A stretch of DNA of 64,000 nt from Bacteroidota bacterium (GCA_016192075.1 JACPUU010000001.1:248001-312000); one strand, 5' to 3'; counted from the first letter of the stretch, positions 50,973 through 59,898 are shown. Made by a program: numbers and translations. The notes: generated by a model not told the origin, from the sequence alone.

Positions 50973-52859
50973 ATGAACATTGAACAAATACTTGCGCCTA
51001 AAATTTTGCAGGTAGTTGAATCCCTTTACCAGTCATCGTTTGATGCTAAACTGGTACAACTTCAAAAAACCAAAAAAGAGTTTGAGGGTGACGTCACACT
51101 GGTTGTTTTTCCATTCAGCAAAGCGGCCAAAAAATCACCGCAGGAAACGGCTGAAGAAATTGGCCGTGCCTTGTTACAGTCGGTTGATACCATTTCTAAA
51201 TTCAATGTAGTACAGGGGTTTTTGAACCTTTCCATTAACGATGTTTTTTGGGTAAACCAGTTGCAGCAAATGAATGCTGACAGTGCTTTTGGCCTGGTAA
51301 GTCAGGGTAAAAACAAAGTGATGGTAGAATATTCATCACCCAACACCAACAAACCTCTTCACCTGGGGCATTTGCGGAATAATTTTCTGGGGTTTTCAGT
51401 GGCTGAAATTCTTGCTGCCAATGGCAACCAGGTTGTAAAAACGCAGATTATCAATGACCGTGGAGTTCACATTTGTAAAAGCATGCTGGCCTGGCAGCGT
51501 TTTGGAAATGGTGAAACACCGCAGTCGTCCGGTTTAAAAGGAGATAAATTGGTTGGCAAGTATTACGTAGAGTTTGACAAAGCCATGCGTGAAGAATCTA
51601 AAAAGATACTTGCAAACTGGCACGAAGGAATTTTTGAAAACACCCCTGCAGATATTGTTGCTGAATTCAGAAGATTGAAACAGGCTTTTGAAGAAAAAGA
51701 CGACGAAAAAACCAAAAAAGGCATTGAAGGCAAAATGAAAGAGCTGGCAAATAGTCAGACGCCTATTATGACCGATGTAAAAGAAATGCTGTTGAAGTGG
51801 GAGGCGCATGATACTGAAGTGTATGCCCTCTGGCAAAAAATGAATGGCTGGGTATATGATGGTTTTGCTGAAACCTACCGCATGATGGGGGTTGATTTTC
51901 ACAAACTGTACTATGAATCTGATACCTATGTTTATGGAAAATCAATGGTGGAAGAAGGCCTTGCAAAAGGTGTTTTCTATAAAAAACCAGATGGTTCGGT
52001 ATGGGTTGATCTTACTGCCGACGGCCTCGATGAAAAAATAGTGCTGCGGTCAGACGGTACAGCCGTTTACATGACGCAGGACATTGGTACAGCCCGCCAG
52101 CGGTTTATGGATTATCCTGATTTGAACGGTATTATTTACACCGTAGGCAATGAGCAGGATTATCACTTCAAAGTACTTTTTCTGATTCTCAAAAAGCTGG
52201 GGTATACCTGGGCTGACAATTGTTATCATTTGTCTTACGGCATGGTTGATTTACCATCCGGCAAAATGAAATCACGTGAGGGAACTGTGGTAGATGCTGA
52301 TGATCTGATGGATGAAGTCATAGCAAAAGCTAAAGAAATGACACAGGAGCGCGGCCATATTGAAGGCATGGGTGACGCTGAAAAAAACAACCTTTATCGC
52401 ATAATTGGTTTAGGTGGCTTGAAATATTACCTGCTTAAAGTAGATCCTAAAAAACGCATGTTGTTTGATCCGGCTGAATCAGTTGACCTGAATGGTAACA
52501 CGGGCCCTTTCATTCAGTATGCGCATGCACGTATTGCGTCACTTTTGCGCAAGGCAGAAAATGTTAGTTTTCCGGCTGCGGCAGTTGAGCTGCAACCTTC
52601 TGAACGTGAACTTATCAAGCACCTGGCGGCTTATCCACAGGTTGTGGCTGATGCCGGGCATGCTTATTCACCCGCACTGATTGCCAATTATGCGTATGAC
52701 CTGGTAAAACATTACAACTCGTTTTATCAGAGCGTAAGTATTTTTAAAGAAGAAGATGTGGCCAAACGAAATTTCAGATTGGTTCTGAGTCAGACCGTTG
52801 GAAAAGTAATTAAATCATCCATGAAACTCCTGGGCATTGAAGTGCCTGAGCGGATGTGA
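50973..52859 (+). CDS. argS: arginyl-tRNA synthetase
   Basis: The enzyme attaches arginine to its tRNA. The 628-residue protein is longer than the usual 560-590 because of an inserted charged helical segment (about 225-260, rich in Glu/Lys). Class I motifs are HLGH (130-133), the KMSK-equivalent GKMKSREG near 430, and the C-terminal anticodon-binding domain with the ending SSMKLLGIEVPERM. It starts 2 bp after arginase. Confidence 0.97.
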   Translation: MNIEQILAPKILQVVESLYQSSFDAKLVQLQKTKKEFEGDVTLVVFPFSKAAKKSPQETAEEIGRALLQSVDTISKFNVVQGFLNLSINDVFWVNQLQQMNADSAFGLVSQGKNKVMVEYSSPNTNKPLHLGHLRNNFLGFSVAEILAANGNQVVKTQIINDRGVHICKSMLAWQRFGNGETPQSSGLKGDKLVGKYYVEFDKAMREESKKILANWHEGIFENTPADIVAEFRRLKQAFEEKDDEKTKKGIEGKMKELANSQTPIMTDVKEMLLKWEAHDTEVYALWQKMNGWVYDGFAETYRMMGVDFHKLYYESDTYVYGKSMVEEGLAKGVFYKKPDGSVWVDLTADGLDEKIVLRSDGTAVYMTQDIGTARQRFMDYPDLNGIIYTVGNEQDYHFKVLFLILKKLGYTWADNCYHLSYGMVDLPSGKMKSREGTVVDADDLMDEVIAKAKEMTQERGHIEGMGDAEKNNLYRIIGLGGLKYYLLKVDPKKRMLFDPAESVDLNGNTGPFIQYAHARIASLLRKAENVSFPAAAVELQPSERELIKHLAAYPQVVADAGHAYSPALIANYAYDLVKHYNSFYQSVSIFKEEDVAKRNFRLVLSQTVGKVIKSSMKLLGIEVPERM

Positions 52860-52865
52860 TTTTTT

Positions 52866-52886
52866 GTTATTCGCCAGACGAATAAC
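52866..52886. other. perfect hairpin after argS
   Basis: GTTATTCG-CCAGA-CGAATAAC is an 8-bp perfect stem starting 7 bp after the argS stop. It has no T-tract downstream on either strand, so it is not a standard terminator and may protect the 3' end. Confidence 0.4.
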
Positions 52887-52897
52887 CGCGTTACAGG

Positions 52898-53281
52898 TTA
52901 ATTTTTTGTTCCAACGTAGTTTGCTGTATTTCCGCCGGAGGTATAAGAAAAAGTAAGCGTTTCGGTGTCGCCTTCATAGAGAAATTCGGTTAATCCGTCA
53001 GTGGGTGAAACCAGCTCTACATTAATTCCGTTTTTAGCAACCAGCACGTTGAAGGTAGAAAACAACGTTCCGCTTACAGTCGCTGTACTTTTATCAATGG
53101 CTTCTACAACCACTGAATAATTCTCATTGACAATGGTGTCATTTCCCTGGTAATTTCCCTGGAAATGCCCCAGGAAAGTACCTTCCATTTTATACGATGG
53201 CTGACTTTTTTTGCAGGATGAGATGGTAAAAGCAGCTGTAATTAGCAGTATAACAAGGAGACCGGACTTTTTCATAGACAT
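52898..53281 (-). CDS. small lipoprotein of unknown function
   Basis: The protein has 127 residues from ATG 53281 (a second ATG lies at 53275). A lipobox SSC (Cys23) follows MSMKKSGLLVILLITAAF. The mature part is beta-rich (MEGTFLGHFQGNYQGND, VSGTLFSTFNVLVAKNG, ETLTFSYTSGGNTANYVG) like small barrel-shaped lipoproteins. No family is recognised. It converges with argS. Confidence 0.62.
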   Translation of the reverse strand: MSMKKSGLLVILLITAAFTISSCKKSQPSYKMEGTFLGHFQGNYQGNDTIVNENYSVVVEAIDKSTATVSGTLFSTFNVLVAKNGINVELVSPTDGLTEFLYEGDTETLTFSYTSGGNTANYVGTKN

Positions 53282-53345
53282 TTTAATTTGTGTCGAAATT
53301 TAGTGAATTTCTCCCATTCAGAATTGTGTTGCGTGGTGGATATAA

Positions 53346-53376
53346 AAAAAGAATCCCGCATTTTGGTGCGGGATTC
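53346..53376 (-). terminator. intrinsic terminator of the cold-shock gene
   Basis: GAATCCCGCA pairs with TGCGGGATTC (6-nt loop) in a 10-bp perfect stem. On the minus strand it is followed by T7, 34 bp past the csp stop. Confidence 0.88.
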
Positions 53377-53409
53377 AAGATTTTACTGAGTATTTGTTAC
53401 CGGTGCTGA

Positions 53410-53601
53410 TTAAGCTCTTTTAACTTTTACTGCATTCAATCCTTTTTTTCCTTCTTCAAGCTCAAATGTAACGACATCGTTTTCTTTTACTTTGTCAATT
53501 AAACCTGTTGCGTGTACGAAGTACTCTTTGTTCGTTTCGTCCTCTTTAATAAACCCAAAACCTTTGGTTACGTTAAAGAATTTGACAATTCCTTTATTCA
53601 T
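53410..53601 (-). CDS. cold-shock domain protein (CspA family)
   Basis: The protein has 63 residues from ATG 53601. It is one cold-shock domain that binds single-stranded RNA or DNA, with RNP1 KGFGFI (13-18) and RNP2 YFVHA (27-31). It is monocistronic with its own promoter and terminator. Confidence 0.95.
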   Translation of the reverse strand: MNKGIVKFFNVTKGFGFIKEDETNKEYFVHATGLIDKVKENDVVTFELEEGKKGLNAVKVKRA

Positions 53602-53622
53602 TCTGATTAATTTAAATTTACT

Positions 53623-53630
53623 CAAATATA
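53623..53630 (-). promoter_or_regulatory. -7 promoter box for the cold-shock gene
   Basis: On the minus strand it reads TATATTTG, 22 nt before the ATG at 53601. Confidence 0.55.
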
Positions 53631-53720
53631 CGAAGAAAATTGAAAGTTGGTTGCACGGCGTTGATTTTTAACAGAAACCGTTCAAAAACCGGCCTTTTTT
53701 TTCATGCTCCAGTTGCCTGA

Positions 53721-54467
53721 TTACATGAGCATTCCACCGCAAACGTGTAAAGTCTGCCCGGTAATATAGCCAGACATGTCTGAAGCCAGAAAAACGGTTG
53801 CATTGGCAACGTCTTCGGGGGTTCCGCCGCGTTTCAGCGGAATATTGTCTCTCCAGCCCTGAACCACATTCTGATCCAGAACAGCGGTCATCTCAGTTTC
53901 AATAAACCCCGGTGCAATGGCATTACAACGGATGTTGCGTGAACCAAGTTCCTGCGCAACCGATTTAGAAAAGCCAATCATACCTGCCTTAGAGGCAGCA
54001 TAGTTAGCCTGGCCGGCATTGCCGGATACGCCTACTACTGAACTCATATTGATAATAGATCCTTTTCTGGCTTTCAGCATGGGTTTCAAAACGGCTTTGG
54101 TCAGGTTAAAAGCTGATTTCAGGTTGGTACTGATGACTTCATCCCACTGTTCCTCAGTCATACGCATCAATAAATTATCTTTTGTAATTCCGGCATTGTT
54201 GACCAAAACATCAATGGTTCCGAATTCAGCTACTACAGCATCGCACAGTTCCTGCGCTGAATTAAAATCTGAGGCATTTGATTTAAAGCCTTTGGCCACA
54301 CCACCGTTTGCAGCCAGCTCAGTTTCAAGCGCTCTTGCTTTTTCTTCAGATGATAAATACGTAAAAGCAACTTTTGCTCCCTGTTTTATAAACTGTTCAG
54401 CAATTGCTTTTCCAATTCCGCGTGAGGCGCCTGTAATAATGGCAACTTTTCCGTCAAGTAATCCCAT
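53721..54467 (-). CDS. fabG: 3-oxoacyl-[acyl-carrier-protein] reductase
   Basis: FabG reduces 3-ketoacyl-ACP in fatty-acid elongation with NADPH. The 248-residue short-chain dehydrogenase has TGASRGIG (12-19), NNAG (90-93) and the triad Ser142/143, Tyr156 and Lys160 (YAASK). The glycine-rich region and C-terminal GGMLM match the family well. It has its own promoter box. No other fatty-acid gene is nearby. Confidence 0.95.
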   Translation of the reverse strand: MGLLDGKVAIITGASRGIGKAIAEQFIKQGAKVAFTYLSSEEKARALETELAANGGVAKGFKSNASDFNSAQELCDAVVAEFGTIDVLVNNAGITKDNLLMRMTEEQWDEVISTNLKSAFNLTKAVLKPMLKARKGSIINMSSVVGVSGNAGQANYAASKAGMIGFSKSVAQELGSRNIRCNAIAPGFIETEMTAVLDQNVVQGWRDNIPLKRGGTPEDVANATVFLASDMSGYITGQTLHVCGGMLM

Positions 54468-54492
54468 GATTGTTTTTTATTTTTTGGTTGGC

Positions 54493-54500
54493 CAAATATA
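54493..54500 (-). promoter_or_regulatory. -7 promoter box for fabG
   Basis: On the minus strand it reads TATATTTG, 26 nt before the ATG at 54467. Confidence 0.55.
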
Positions 54501-54689
54501 AGTTATTTTTTTTTGAGCTTTCTGTTTACATGAAACAAGGGAGAGGGAAGGGGAAAAGAGGTATGATTTTGAACTGGATTTAATTTGTGGAAAGGTGTTT
54601 CGGATAAAAGAAACAAGGGCTGCTGTGGTGCGACTTATTTTTTAGTAACTGTTAGGATTTTTTTAACCTTCAAAAGAAGAGGTCTGTTC

Positions 54690-54772
54690 TCCCGCAGATC
54701 GCGAGGTGTCGCGACGCGGATAAAATGCGCAGAATACGCAGATTGCAGTTATATGCAAACCAAATCTGCGCC
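54690..54772. repeat. CGCAGAT-type repeat patch
   Basis: CCCGCAGATC starts at 54691. CGCAGATT (54737-54744) is the exact inverse of AATCTGCG (54763-54770). The composition resembles the CGCAGATT-type repeats I know from Bacteroidota intergenic regions. Confidence 0.55.
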
Positions 54773-54776
54773 TTAT

Positions 54777-54873
54777 CTGGCGCCTACGCTGACCTTGCTA
54801 TGCCGTGCGCCTATGCTGACCTTGCTATGCCGTAGCGGCTGCGCGAAGGCAATGAGCTCCGGCGCAAGCGTTG
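54777..54873 (+). repeat. dispersed GC-rich repeat, copy B
   Basis: This 97-bp block matches the reverse complement of 41311-41438 except for four base differences and a missing 31-bp internal segment. It keeps one full 27-bp unit plus a diverged one and the shared end AGCGGCTGCGCGAAGGCAAT. Confidence 0.75.
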
Positions 54874-54997
54874 CAGGAAATCAAAATGATGACACCGTAA
54901 AAGCTGATTATAGTACTACTTTTCGAAATAGAATTTCCTAACAGTCCCTTAGTGGCCGTTTAAAATGATTTTGTGATTAAAAATTTTTCCCGGATTG

Positions 54998-55078
54998 TCG
55001 CAGATCTTGGATTGGAACACAAAAAAAATCACTGTAGATCTGCGGAAATAAATCAGCGATGATCTGCGGGAAATTCAC
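54998..55078. repeat. CGCAGAT-type repeat patch, second
   Basis: GATCTGCGG occurs at 55037-55045 and 55061-55069 with a 24-bp spacing; TCGCAGATC in inverted form lies at about 54998. These are probably remnants of the same repeat family as 54690-54772. Confidence 0.5.
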
Positions 55079-55156
55079 AAATCAGGTCATACCGGGTTTG
55101 ATTTTTGAGCAGCTTCTTAGGCCTTCTTTAATTGCAGATCAGGAATCTATAAAAAG

Positions 55157-55187
55157 AAAAACCCCATCATTGCTGGCAGGGTTTTTT
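55157..55187 (-). terminator. intrinsic terminator of the zinc-ribbon gene
   Basis: AAAAACCC (55157-55164) pairs with GGGTTTTT (55179-55186) just past the stop of the minus-strand gene that ends at 55192, with T-tracts on both sides. Confidence 0.75.
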
Positions 55188-55191
55188 AGTA

Positions 55192-55944
55192 TTAAGCTTT
55201 CTCGGCAACTTTTGGCGGCTCTACCAAAATACGTCCGCAATGTTCGCAAACAATGATTTTTTTGCGGGCCTGAATATCTAATTGTCTTTGAGGTGGTATT
55301 TTATTGAAACATCCGCCGCATGAATCACGCTGAATAGAAACAACTGCGAGTCCGTTGCGTGAATTATTTCTGAGTCTTTGGTAAGCAAACAGCAAACGTT
55401 CTTCAATACCTGCTTTTGCTTTATCTGATTGTTTAACCAGTTTTTCTTCGTCTTTTTCAGTCTCGCTGGAGATTTCGTCCAACTCTTTTTTCTTGATCTG
55501 AAGATCTTTTTTGCGTTCAGCCAAACGATCTTTAGAAGCCTGCAATACTTCAGCTTTATGTTCAATTTTAGCTTTAGCCTCGGCTATTTTTTTCTCCGAT
55601 AATTCAATCTCTAACCCCTGGAATTCAATTTCTTTGGAAATAGAATCAAATTCACGGTTGTTGCGCACATTTTTTTGCTGATCGGTGTATTTTTTAATCG
55701 CCGCTTTGGCGTCTTTAATCATGTTTTTACGGTCAGAAATGATGCCTTCAAGCTCATCATTCTCTTCCTGAAGTTTAGCCAGACGGGTTTCCAAACCTAC
55801 AATTTCGTCTTCTAAATCCTGTACTTCAAGAGGCAATTCTCCACGTACGGTTTTAATTTTATCAATTTCAGAGTCGATTTGCTGCAACTCATACAAAGCG
55901 TTCAGCTTTTCTTCAATTGCTGATTCTATTACTTTTTTTGCCAT
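55192..55944 (-). CDS. C4-type zinc ribbon and coiled-coil protein
   Basis: The protein has 250 residues. A long coiled-coil (about 10-185, heptads rich in Glu/Lys/Leu) is followed by a C-terminal C4 zinc ribbon with two CxxC pairs (CGGC and CEHC), as in the CdsZ/zf-RING_7 family. Members bind nucleic acid or tether complexes; their role is poorly known. It starts 6 bp after the Nif3-like gene, so they share a transcript. This pair is common in the phylum. Confidence 0.85.
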   Translation of the reverse strand: MAKKVIESAIEEKLNALYELQQIDSEIDKIKTVRGELPLEVQDLEDEIVGLETRLAKLQEENDELEGIISDRKNMIKDAKAAIKKYTDQQKNVRNNREFDSISKEIEFQGLEIELSEKKIAEAKAKIEHKAEVLQASKDRLAERKKDLQIKKKELDEISSETEKDEEKLVKQSDKAKAGIEERLLFAYQRLRNNSRNGLAVVSIQRDSCGGCFNKIPPQRQLDIQARKKIIVCEHCGRILVEPPKVAEKA

Positions 55945-55950
55945 TTTTCT

Positions 55951-57045
55951 TTAAAAATAGTTGACCGGATTGGTGTTAGTTTCTGCTAAGCAGGGTGCAA
56001 AGGTAGGAAATTTTTCTTGCAAAAGTGCACCAATCAGCTCAATTGTAAACTGTTCACTTTCAAAATGCCCGATATCTGCAATAACCAGCTGATTGTCAGC
56101 ATCGAAAAATTCATGATACTTAAAGTCGCCGGTAATATAAAAATCGGCCCCGGCAGAAATGGCTTTTGAAAGCAAAAAGCTGCCGCTGCCACCACACCAG
56201 GCTACTTTTTTCACGGTCTGGTTGCGCAGGTTGGTATGCCTGATTGCCCCGGTTTTAAATGTTTTTTTGAGTCGGGTCAAAAATTCTGTTTCACTTACCG
56301 GTGCATCCAGCTCACCAATCATACCGGCCCCTTCATAACGATTGGTATTGAGCAGCGGCACAAGGTCATAGGCAATTTCTTCATACGGGTGAACCCGTTT
56401 CAGGGCCTGCAGGGTTTCATGTATACGGTGTGCAGAAACAAGTACTTCCAGTTTTTGTTCAGGTTCCAGGTGTCGTTCTCCTTTTTTACCTACAAATGGG
56501 TTGGCTCCCTCGGAGGCTTTGAAGGTACCCGTTCCGCTGGCTGAAAAGCTGCAATCTGAATAGTTGCCAATGTGGCCCGCACCGGCTTCAAATAAAGCGT
56601 TCATTACCTGCTCTGTATGATCTGCCGGTACAAAAACACTCAGTTTGACCAGTTTATTTTCGGCAGGTTGCAAAATTGCCGGATTCCGGATTCCGAGTAA
56701 ATCACCAATCTTTTTGTTGACCCCAAACTGAAAGTTGTCCAGGTTGGTGTGCAGGGCATAAATGGCTATGTTGTGCTGAATAGCTTTTATAATCGTGCGT
56801 TCAACATACGTGCGGCCGGTTAATTTTTTGAGACCTTTGAAAATAACCGGGTGATGTGCAATAACCAGGTTACAGTTTTTCTGAATGGCTTCGTCCAGAA
56901 CAGCCTCGGTACAATCAAGTGTAATGAGCGCATTGGTTATCTGCGTGTTTTTAGACCCGGTCAGCAAACCGCAATTGTCATACGATTCCTGACTGCCAAG
57001 GGGTGCCAATGACTCCAGGTAGTTGGTTAGTTCAGCAATTTTCAT
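55951..57045 (-). CDS. Nif3-like dinuclear metal centre protein (YqfO type)
   Basis: The protein has 364 residues. The metal site includes HHPVIF (His64, His65) and later HFESEQ; an insertion with a CutA-like fold (about 130-235) makes it the longer YqfO form. Members form hexamers with two metal ions but have no established reaction. It leads the operon with the zinc-ribbon gene and a TATCTTTA box that differs from the -7 consensus at one position lies upstream. Confidence 0.9.
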   Translation of the reverse strand: MKIAELTNYLESLAPLGSQESYDNCGLLTGSKNTQITNALITLDCTEAVLDEAIQKNCNLVIAHHPVIFKGLKKLTGRTYVERTIIKAIQHNIAIYALHTNLDNFQFGVNKKIGDLLGIRNPAILQPAENKLVKLSVFVPADHTEQVMNALFEAGAGHIGNYSDCSFSASGTGTFKASEGANPFVGKKGERHLEPEQKLEVLVSAHRIHETLQALKRVHPYEEIAYDLVPLLNTNRYEGAGMIGELDAPVSETEFLTRLKKTFKTGAIRHTNLRNQTVKKVAWCGGSGSFLLSKAISAGADFYITGDFKYHEFFDADNQLVIADIGHFESEQFTIELIGALLQEKFPTFAPCLAETNTNPVNYF

Positions 57046-57361
57046 ACGGTAAAGATAGTGAACGCAGTCAATTTTGCTGCTGGTAAGGTTGGGTGAACTT
57101 CAATCGTACCGGTTTTCCGGAAAAGAAATTTTTTGGTTCTGGAAGATGTCCTGAGATTCATGAGCCCCAAAATCCAAGCATAGTGATGGCAAAAGTCGCT
57201 AAACGCCTTAAGATGATACGCGGTGTAAAATTCCAGTTGTTAGGTACAAGCCGGGAGAAAAAACAAGAGCAGTTGCTAAGCATTTCAACCATGCAGATTT
57301 ATTATTCTGCATCAGCGCTTTGATATTTCTGTAAAAGCGTATTTTTACAGCACAGCAAATC
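57046..57361. other. intergenic region before hutF
   Basis: This 316-bp gap contains a weak open frame (57186-57323, 45 residues, basic) that I do not regard as a gene. It also has a TATTTTTA box near 57340 that differs from the promoter consensus at one position. Nothing else is recognised. Confidence 0.5.
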
Positions 57362-58741
57362 ATGACAACCTATAAACTAAAAGGCCTTCTTCAAAACACC
57401 GGCTGGATTTCTCCGGCTTATGTTTCTGTGGACGAAACCGGAAAAATCAGTTCAGTTTCTGACACCTCATTGCAAAAACCGGATTACGATTTAAATTGTT
57501 TTGCCATTCCCGGTTTTCAGAATGCACATTCACATGCATTTCAGTATGCCATGGCCGGCCTTGCAGAAAGGCATTCAACATCACAAACGCCGGATGATTT
57601 CTGGTCATGGAGAGATGCCATGTACAAACTTGCATTGTCTGTTGATCCTGATCAGATGGAAGTTATTGCAACCATGCTGTACAGTGAAATGCTCCGGCAT
57701 GGGTATACCCGCGTGGCAGAGTTTCACTACGTGCATCATGACAAGAACGGAAAGCCTTACGATCATCTGGCAGCTATGGGCGAAAGACTTGTTGCAGCGG
57801 CTGAAAATGCAGGTATTGGAATTACACTGATTCCTATTTTTTATCAGAAAGGTGGTTTTGGAAAAGATCCGGTTGAAGCGCAGAAACGGTTTATTTCTGC
57901 TGACCGCGAATCGTATTTAAAATTACTTGAAGCATCAGGCGACGTGTGTAAAAATTATGCCCATGCCAATGTGGCCCTGGGAATTCATTCCATGCGCGGT
58001 GTTGAACCTGAAATTATCAAAGAAATTGCGCTTGATGGACCCCGTAATTTGCCTTTTCACATACATGTTTCAGAACAGCTGAAAGAGGTAAGTGACAGCC
58101 TGGCTTATCTTGGAAAAAGACCCGTTCAGTGGTTGTTGGATAATTGTGCATTGGATGCACGTTTTCACCTGGTTCATGCAACACATCTCACAGAGGCTGA
58201 GACAAAGGGCATTGCTTTATCAGGTGCGCATGTAGTGCTTTGCCCGAGTACAGAAGGCAACCTGGGGGATGGAATTTTTCCCTTGCTGGAGTATCGCAAT
58301 CTGGGCGGAAAATGGAGCATTGGTACCGACAGCCATATTGGCCTCAACCCGCTGGAAGAGCTGCGTATACTGGATTACGGACAACGACTTACCTCACACA
58401 AACGAAATACATTTTATGCTGCGTCTGAAGGTGATTCGGGTAAGTTTGCAATAGATATGATTACGAAAAGCGGCCGCAAAGCCATGCATAATTTCAGTGA
58501 AAATTATTTTGCCGCCGGTGACTTTTTCAATGCAGCACTGATTGATGCAGATGCACCGCTTATTGCCTCGTCAGGGTTGCAGAATCTTACGGCAACCATT
58601 GTTTATAGTACAGATGTTTCGATGCAGTGCGGCGTAATTTCACATGGAAAACTGATTTCAGAAAAAAATAATCCCGATCAGTCGCTGAAAATAAAATCAG
58701 ACTTTGTTGCATGTCTGAAAAAACTGGCCAACCGTTTATGA
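57362..58741 (+). CDS. hutF: formimidoylglutamate deiminase
   Basis: HutF hydrolyses N-formimidoyl-L-glutamate to N-formylglutamate and ammonia in histidine breakdown. The 459-residue amidohydrolase has the metal motif GFQNAHSHAFQ (His56, His58), then HIHVSEQ, LVHATHL and GTDSHIGLNP as metal or substrate-binding blocks. The FQNAHSHAF form is typical of HutF rather than guanine deaminase or imidazolonepropionase. No hutH, hutU or hutI is near. The stop overlaps the next gene's ATG by 4 bp. Confidence 0.9.
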   Translation: MTTYKLKGLLQNTGWISPAYVSVDETGKISSVSDTSLQKPDYDLNCFAIPGFQNAHSHAFQYAMAGLAERHSTSQTPDDFWSWRDAMYKLALSVDPDQMEVIATMLYSEMLRHGYTRVAEFHYVHHDKNGKPYDHLAAMGERLVAAAENAGIGITLIPIFYQKGGFGKDPVEAQKRFISADRESYLKLLEASGDVCKNYAHANVALGIHSMRGVEPEIIKEIALDGPRNLPFHIHVSEQLKEVSDSLAYLGKRPVQWLLDNCALDARFHLVHATHLTEAETKGIALSGAHVVLCPSTEGNLGDGIFPLLEYRNLGGKWSIGTDSHIGLNPLEELRILDYGQRLTSHKRNTFYAASEGDSGKFAIDMITKSGRKAMHNFSENYFAAGDFFNAALIDADAPLIASSGLQNLTATIVYSTDVSMQCGVISHGKLISEKNNPDQSLKIKSDFVACLKKLANRL

Positions 58742-59898
58742 GTTTTCAGCAGCAGCGGAATTTCAAAGCCTGGTTTTTTATTGCAGGCCTTGTGGTTGCG
58801 CTGGTGGTTAGCCTGCAATCATATTTGCAGGCACCCAAGTCGTTTGACGGTACAAAAGAATATCCGCGCTACAACAATTATGTGATTTTTAAAAATTCTG
58901 CAGATCATTTACTGCAAGGCAAAAACCTGTATGTACTCTATGAAAATGAGCATTGGGATCTGTACAAATATTCACCCACCTTTTCTGTAATGATGATGCC
59001 ATTCTGGCTGTTGCCTGATTCGGTTGGTTTGTTTTTATGGAATTTGCTGAACGTTTCAGTGCTTTTGTTTGCACTTTCAAAAATTGAATTTCCGTCGTTT
59101 AAAATGAAATTGTTGGCGCATCTTTTTATGCTGCCTGAGGTTTTCACATCCATGCAAAATGCACAAAGCAACCTGTTAATTGCGGGATTGATGATACTTG
59201 GATTTATTTATATACAGCGCAATGAAGTAAGTAAAGCCTGTCTGCTGATTCTAATTGCCGTGTTCATTAAACCTTTTGCGCTGGCTGGTTTTGTGGTATT
59301 TATTTTTTTTCCGGGTAAATGGAAAATGGTTGCGTGGTCCGTTGGCTGGTCGGTTGTTTTATTTTTGCTTCCGCTCGTTTTTGCATCCTGGACCGAACTG
59401 GTGTGGCACTACCAAAACTGGAATGTGATGCTGCAAATGGATCATTCTGCCTCTTACGGATATTCCGTACTCGGCTGGCTGCATACCTGGTTTCAGCTAA
59501 ATCCCGATAAATTAATGCTGCTGGCTGCCGGGGCTGTTTTATTGCTTGTTCCGCTGATAAAACAAAAAGCCTATTCCAGTTCTAAATTTCAGTTGTTGAT
59601 GTTGAGTTCAGTTTTGCTGTGGGTGATTTTGTTCAACCATAAATCTGAGTCGCCAACGTTTATAATTGCTGTTTCAGGCATTGTGCTTTGGTTTTTTACC
59701 GAGGCAAAAATTCAGAAGCTAAACCTGGTTTTGGTTGTTATTGCCTTTGTATTTACCTGCCTGGTTGCAACCGATGTTTTTCCACGCAGCATACGCAAAG
59801 AGTGGGCAGAGCCTTATGCCTGGAAAGTGGTGCCGTGTATCCTGGTCTGGCTGAAAATCAGTTGGGATTTAATAACCTTTAAAACTGAAAAGGATTAA
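58738..59898 (+). CDS. GT87-type multi-pass membrane glycosyltransferase-like protein
   Basis: The protein has 386 residues from ATG 58738, chosen because it overlaps the hutF stop (ATGA). There are about nine transmembrane segments and the first periplasmic loop has the acidic and aromatic residues (FDGTKEYPRYNNYVIFKNSADHL) seen in GT87/DUF2029 proteins, which transfer mannose from a lipid carrier. Its pairing with hutF is odd. Substrate unknown. Its end overlaps trmH by 4 bp in a convergent way. Confidence 0.8.
   Translation: MSFQQQRNFKAWFFIAGLVVALVVSLQSYLQAPKSFDGTKEYPRYNNYVIFKNSADHLLQGKNLYVLYENEHWDLYKYSPTFSVMMMPFWLLPDSVGLFLWNLLNVSVLLFALSKIEFPSFKMKLLAHLFMLPEVFTSMQNAQSNLLIAGLMILGFIYIQRNEVSKACLLILIAVFIKPFALAGFVVFIFFPGKWKMVAWSVGWSVVLFLLPLVFASWTELVWHYQNWNVMLQMDHSASYGYSVLGWLHTWFQLNPDKLMLLAAGAVLLLVPLIKQKAYSSSKFQLLMLSSVLLWVILFNHKSESPTFIIAVSGIVLWFFTEAKIQKLNLVLVVIAFVFTCLVATDVFPRSIRKEWAEPYAWKVVPCILVWLKISWDLITFKTEKD

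Larger units (their letters stand above)
54468..55191. other. repeat-rich intergenic region
   Basis: This 724-bp gap, the longest in the window, holds no credible gene. It contains the fabG promoter, a CGCAGAT-type repeat patch (54690-54772), repeat copy B (54777-54873), a second CGCAGAT-type patch (54998-55078) and the zinc-ribbon terminator (55157-55187). Confidence 0.65.

Noticed and set aside
54585-54941. A 118-residue open frame in the spacer before fabG
   Set aside because: It runs through CGCAGAT repeats and copy B of the dispersed repeat; composition is not coding-like.
57186-57323. A 45-residue basic open frame upstream of hutF
   Set aside because: No start context, no recognisable motif, and its frame does not extend to hutF; likely random.
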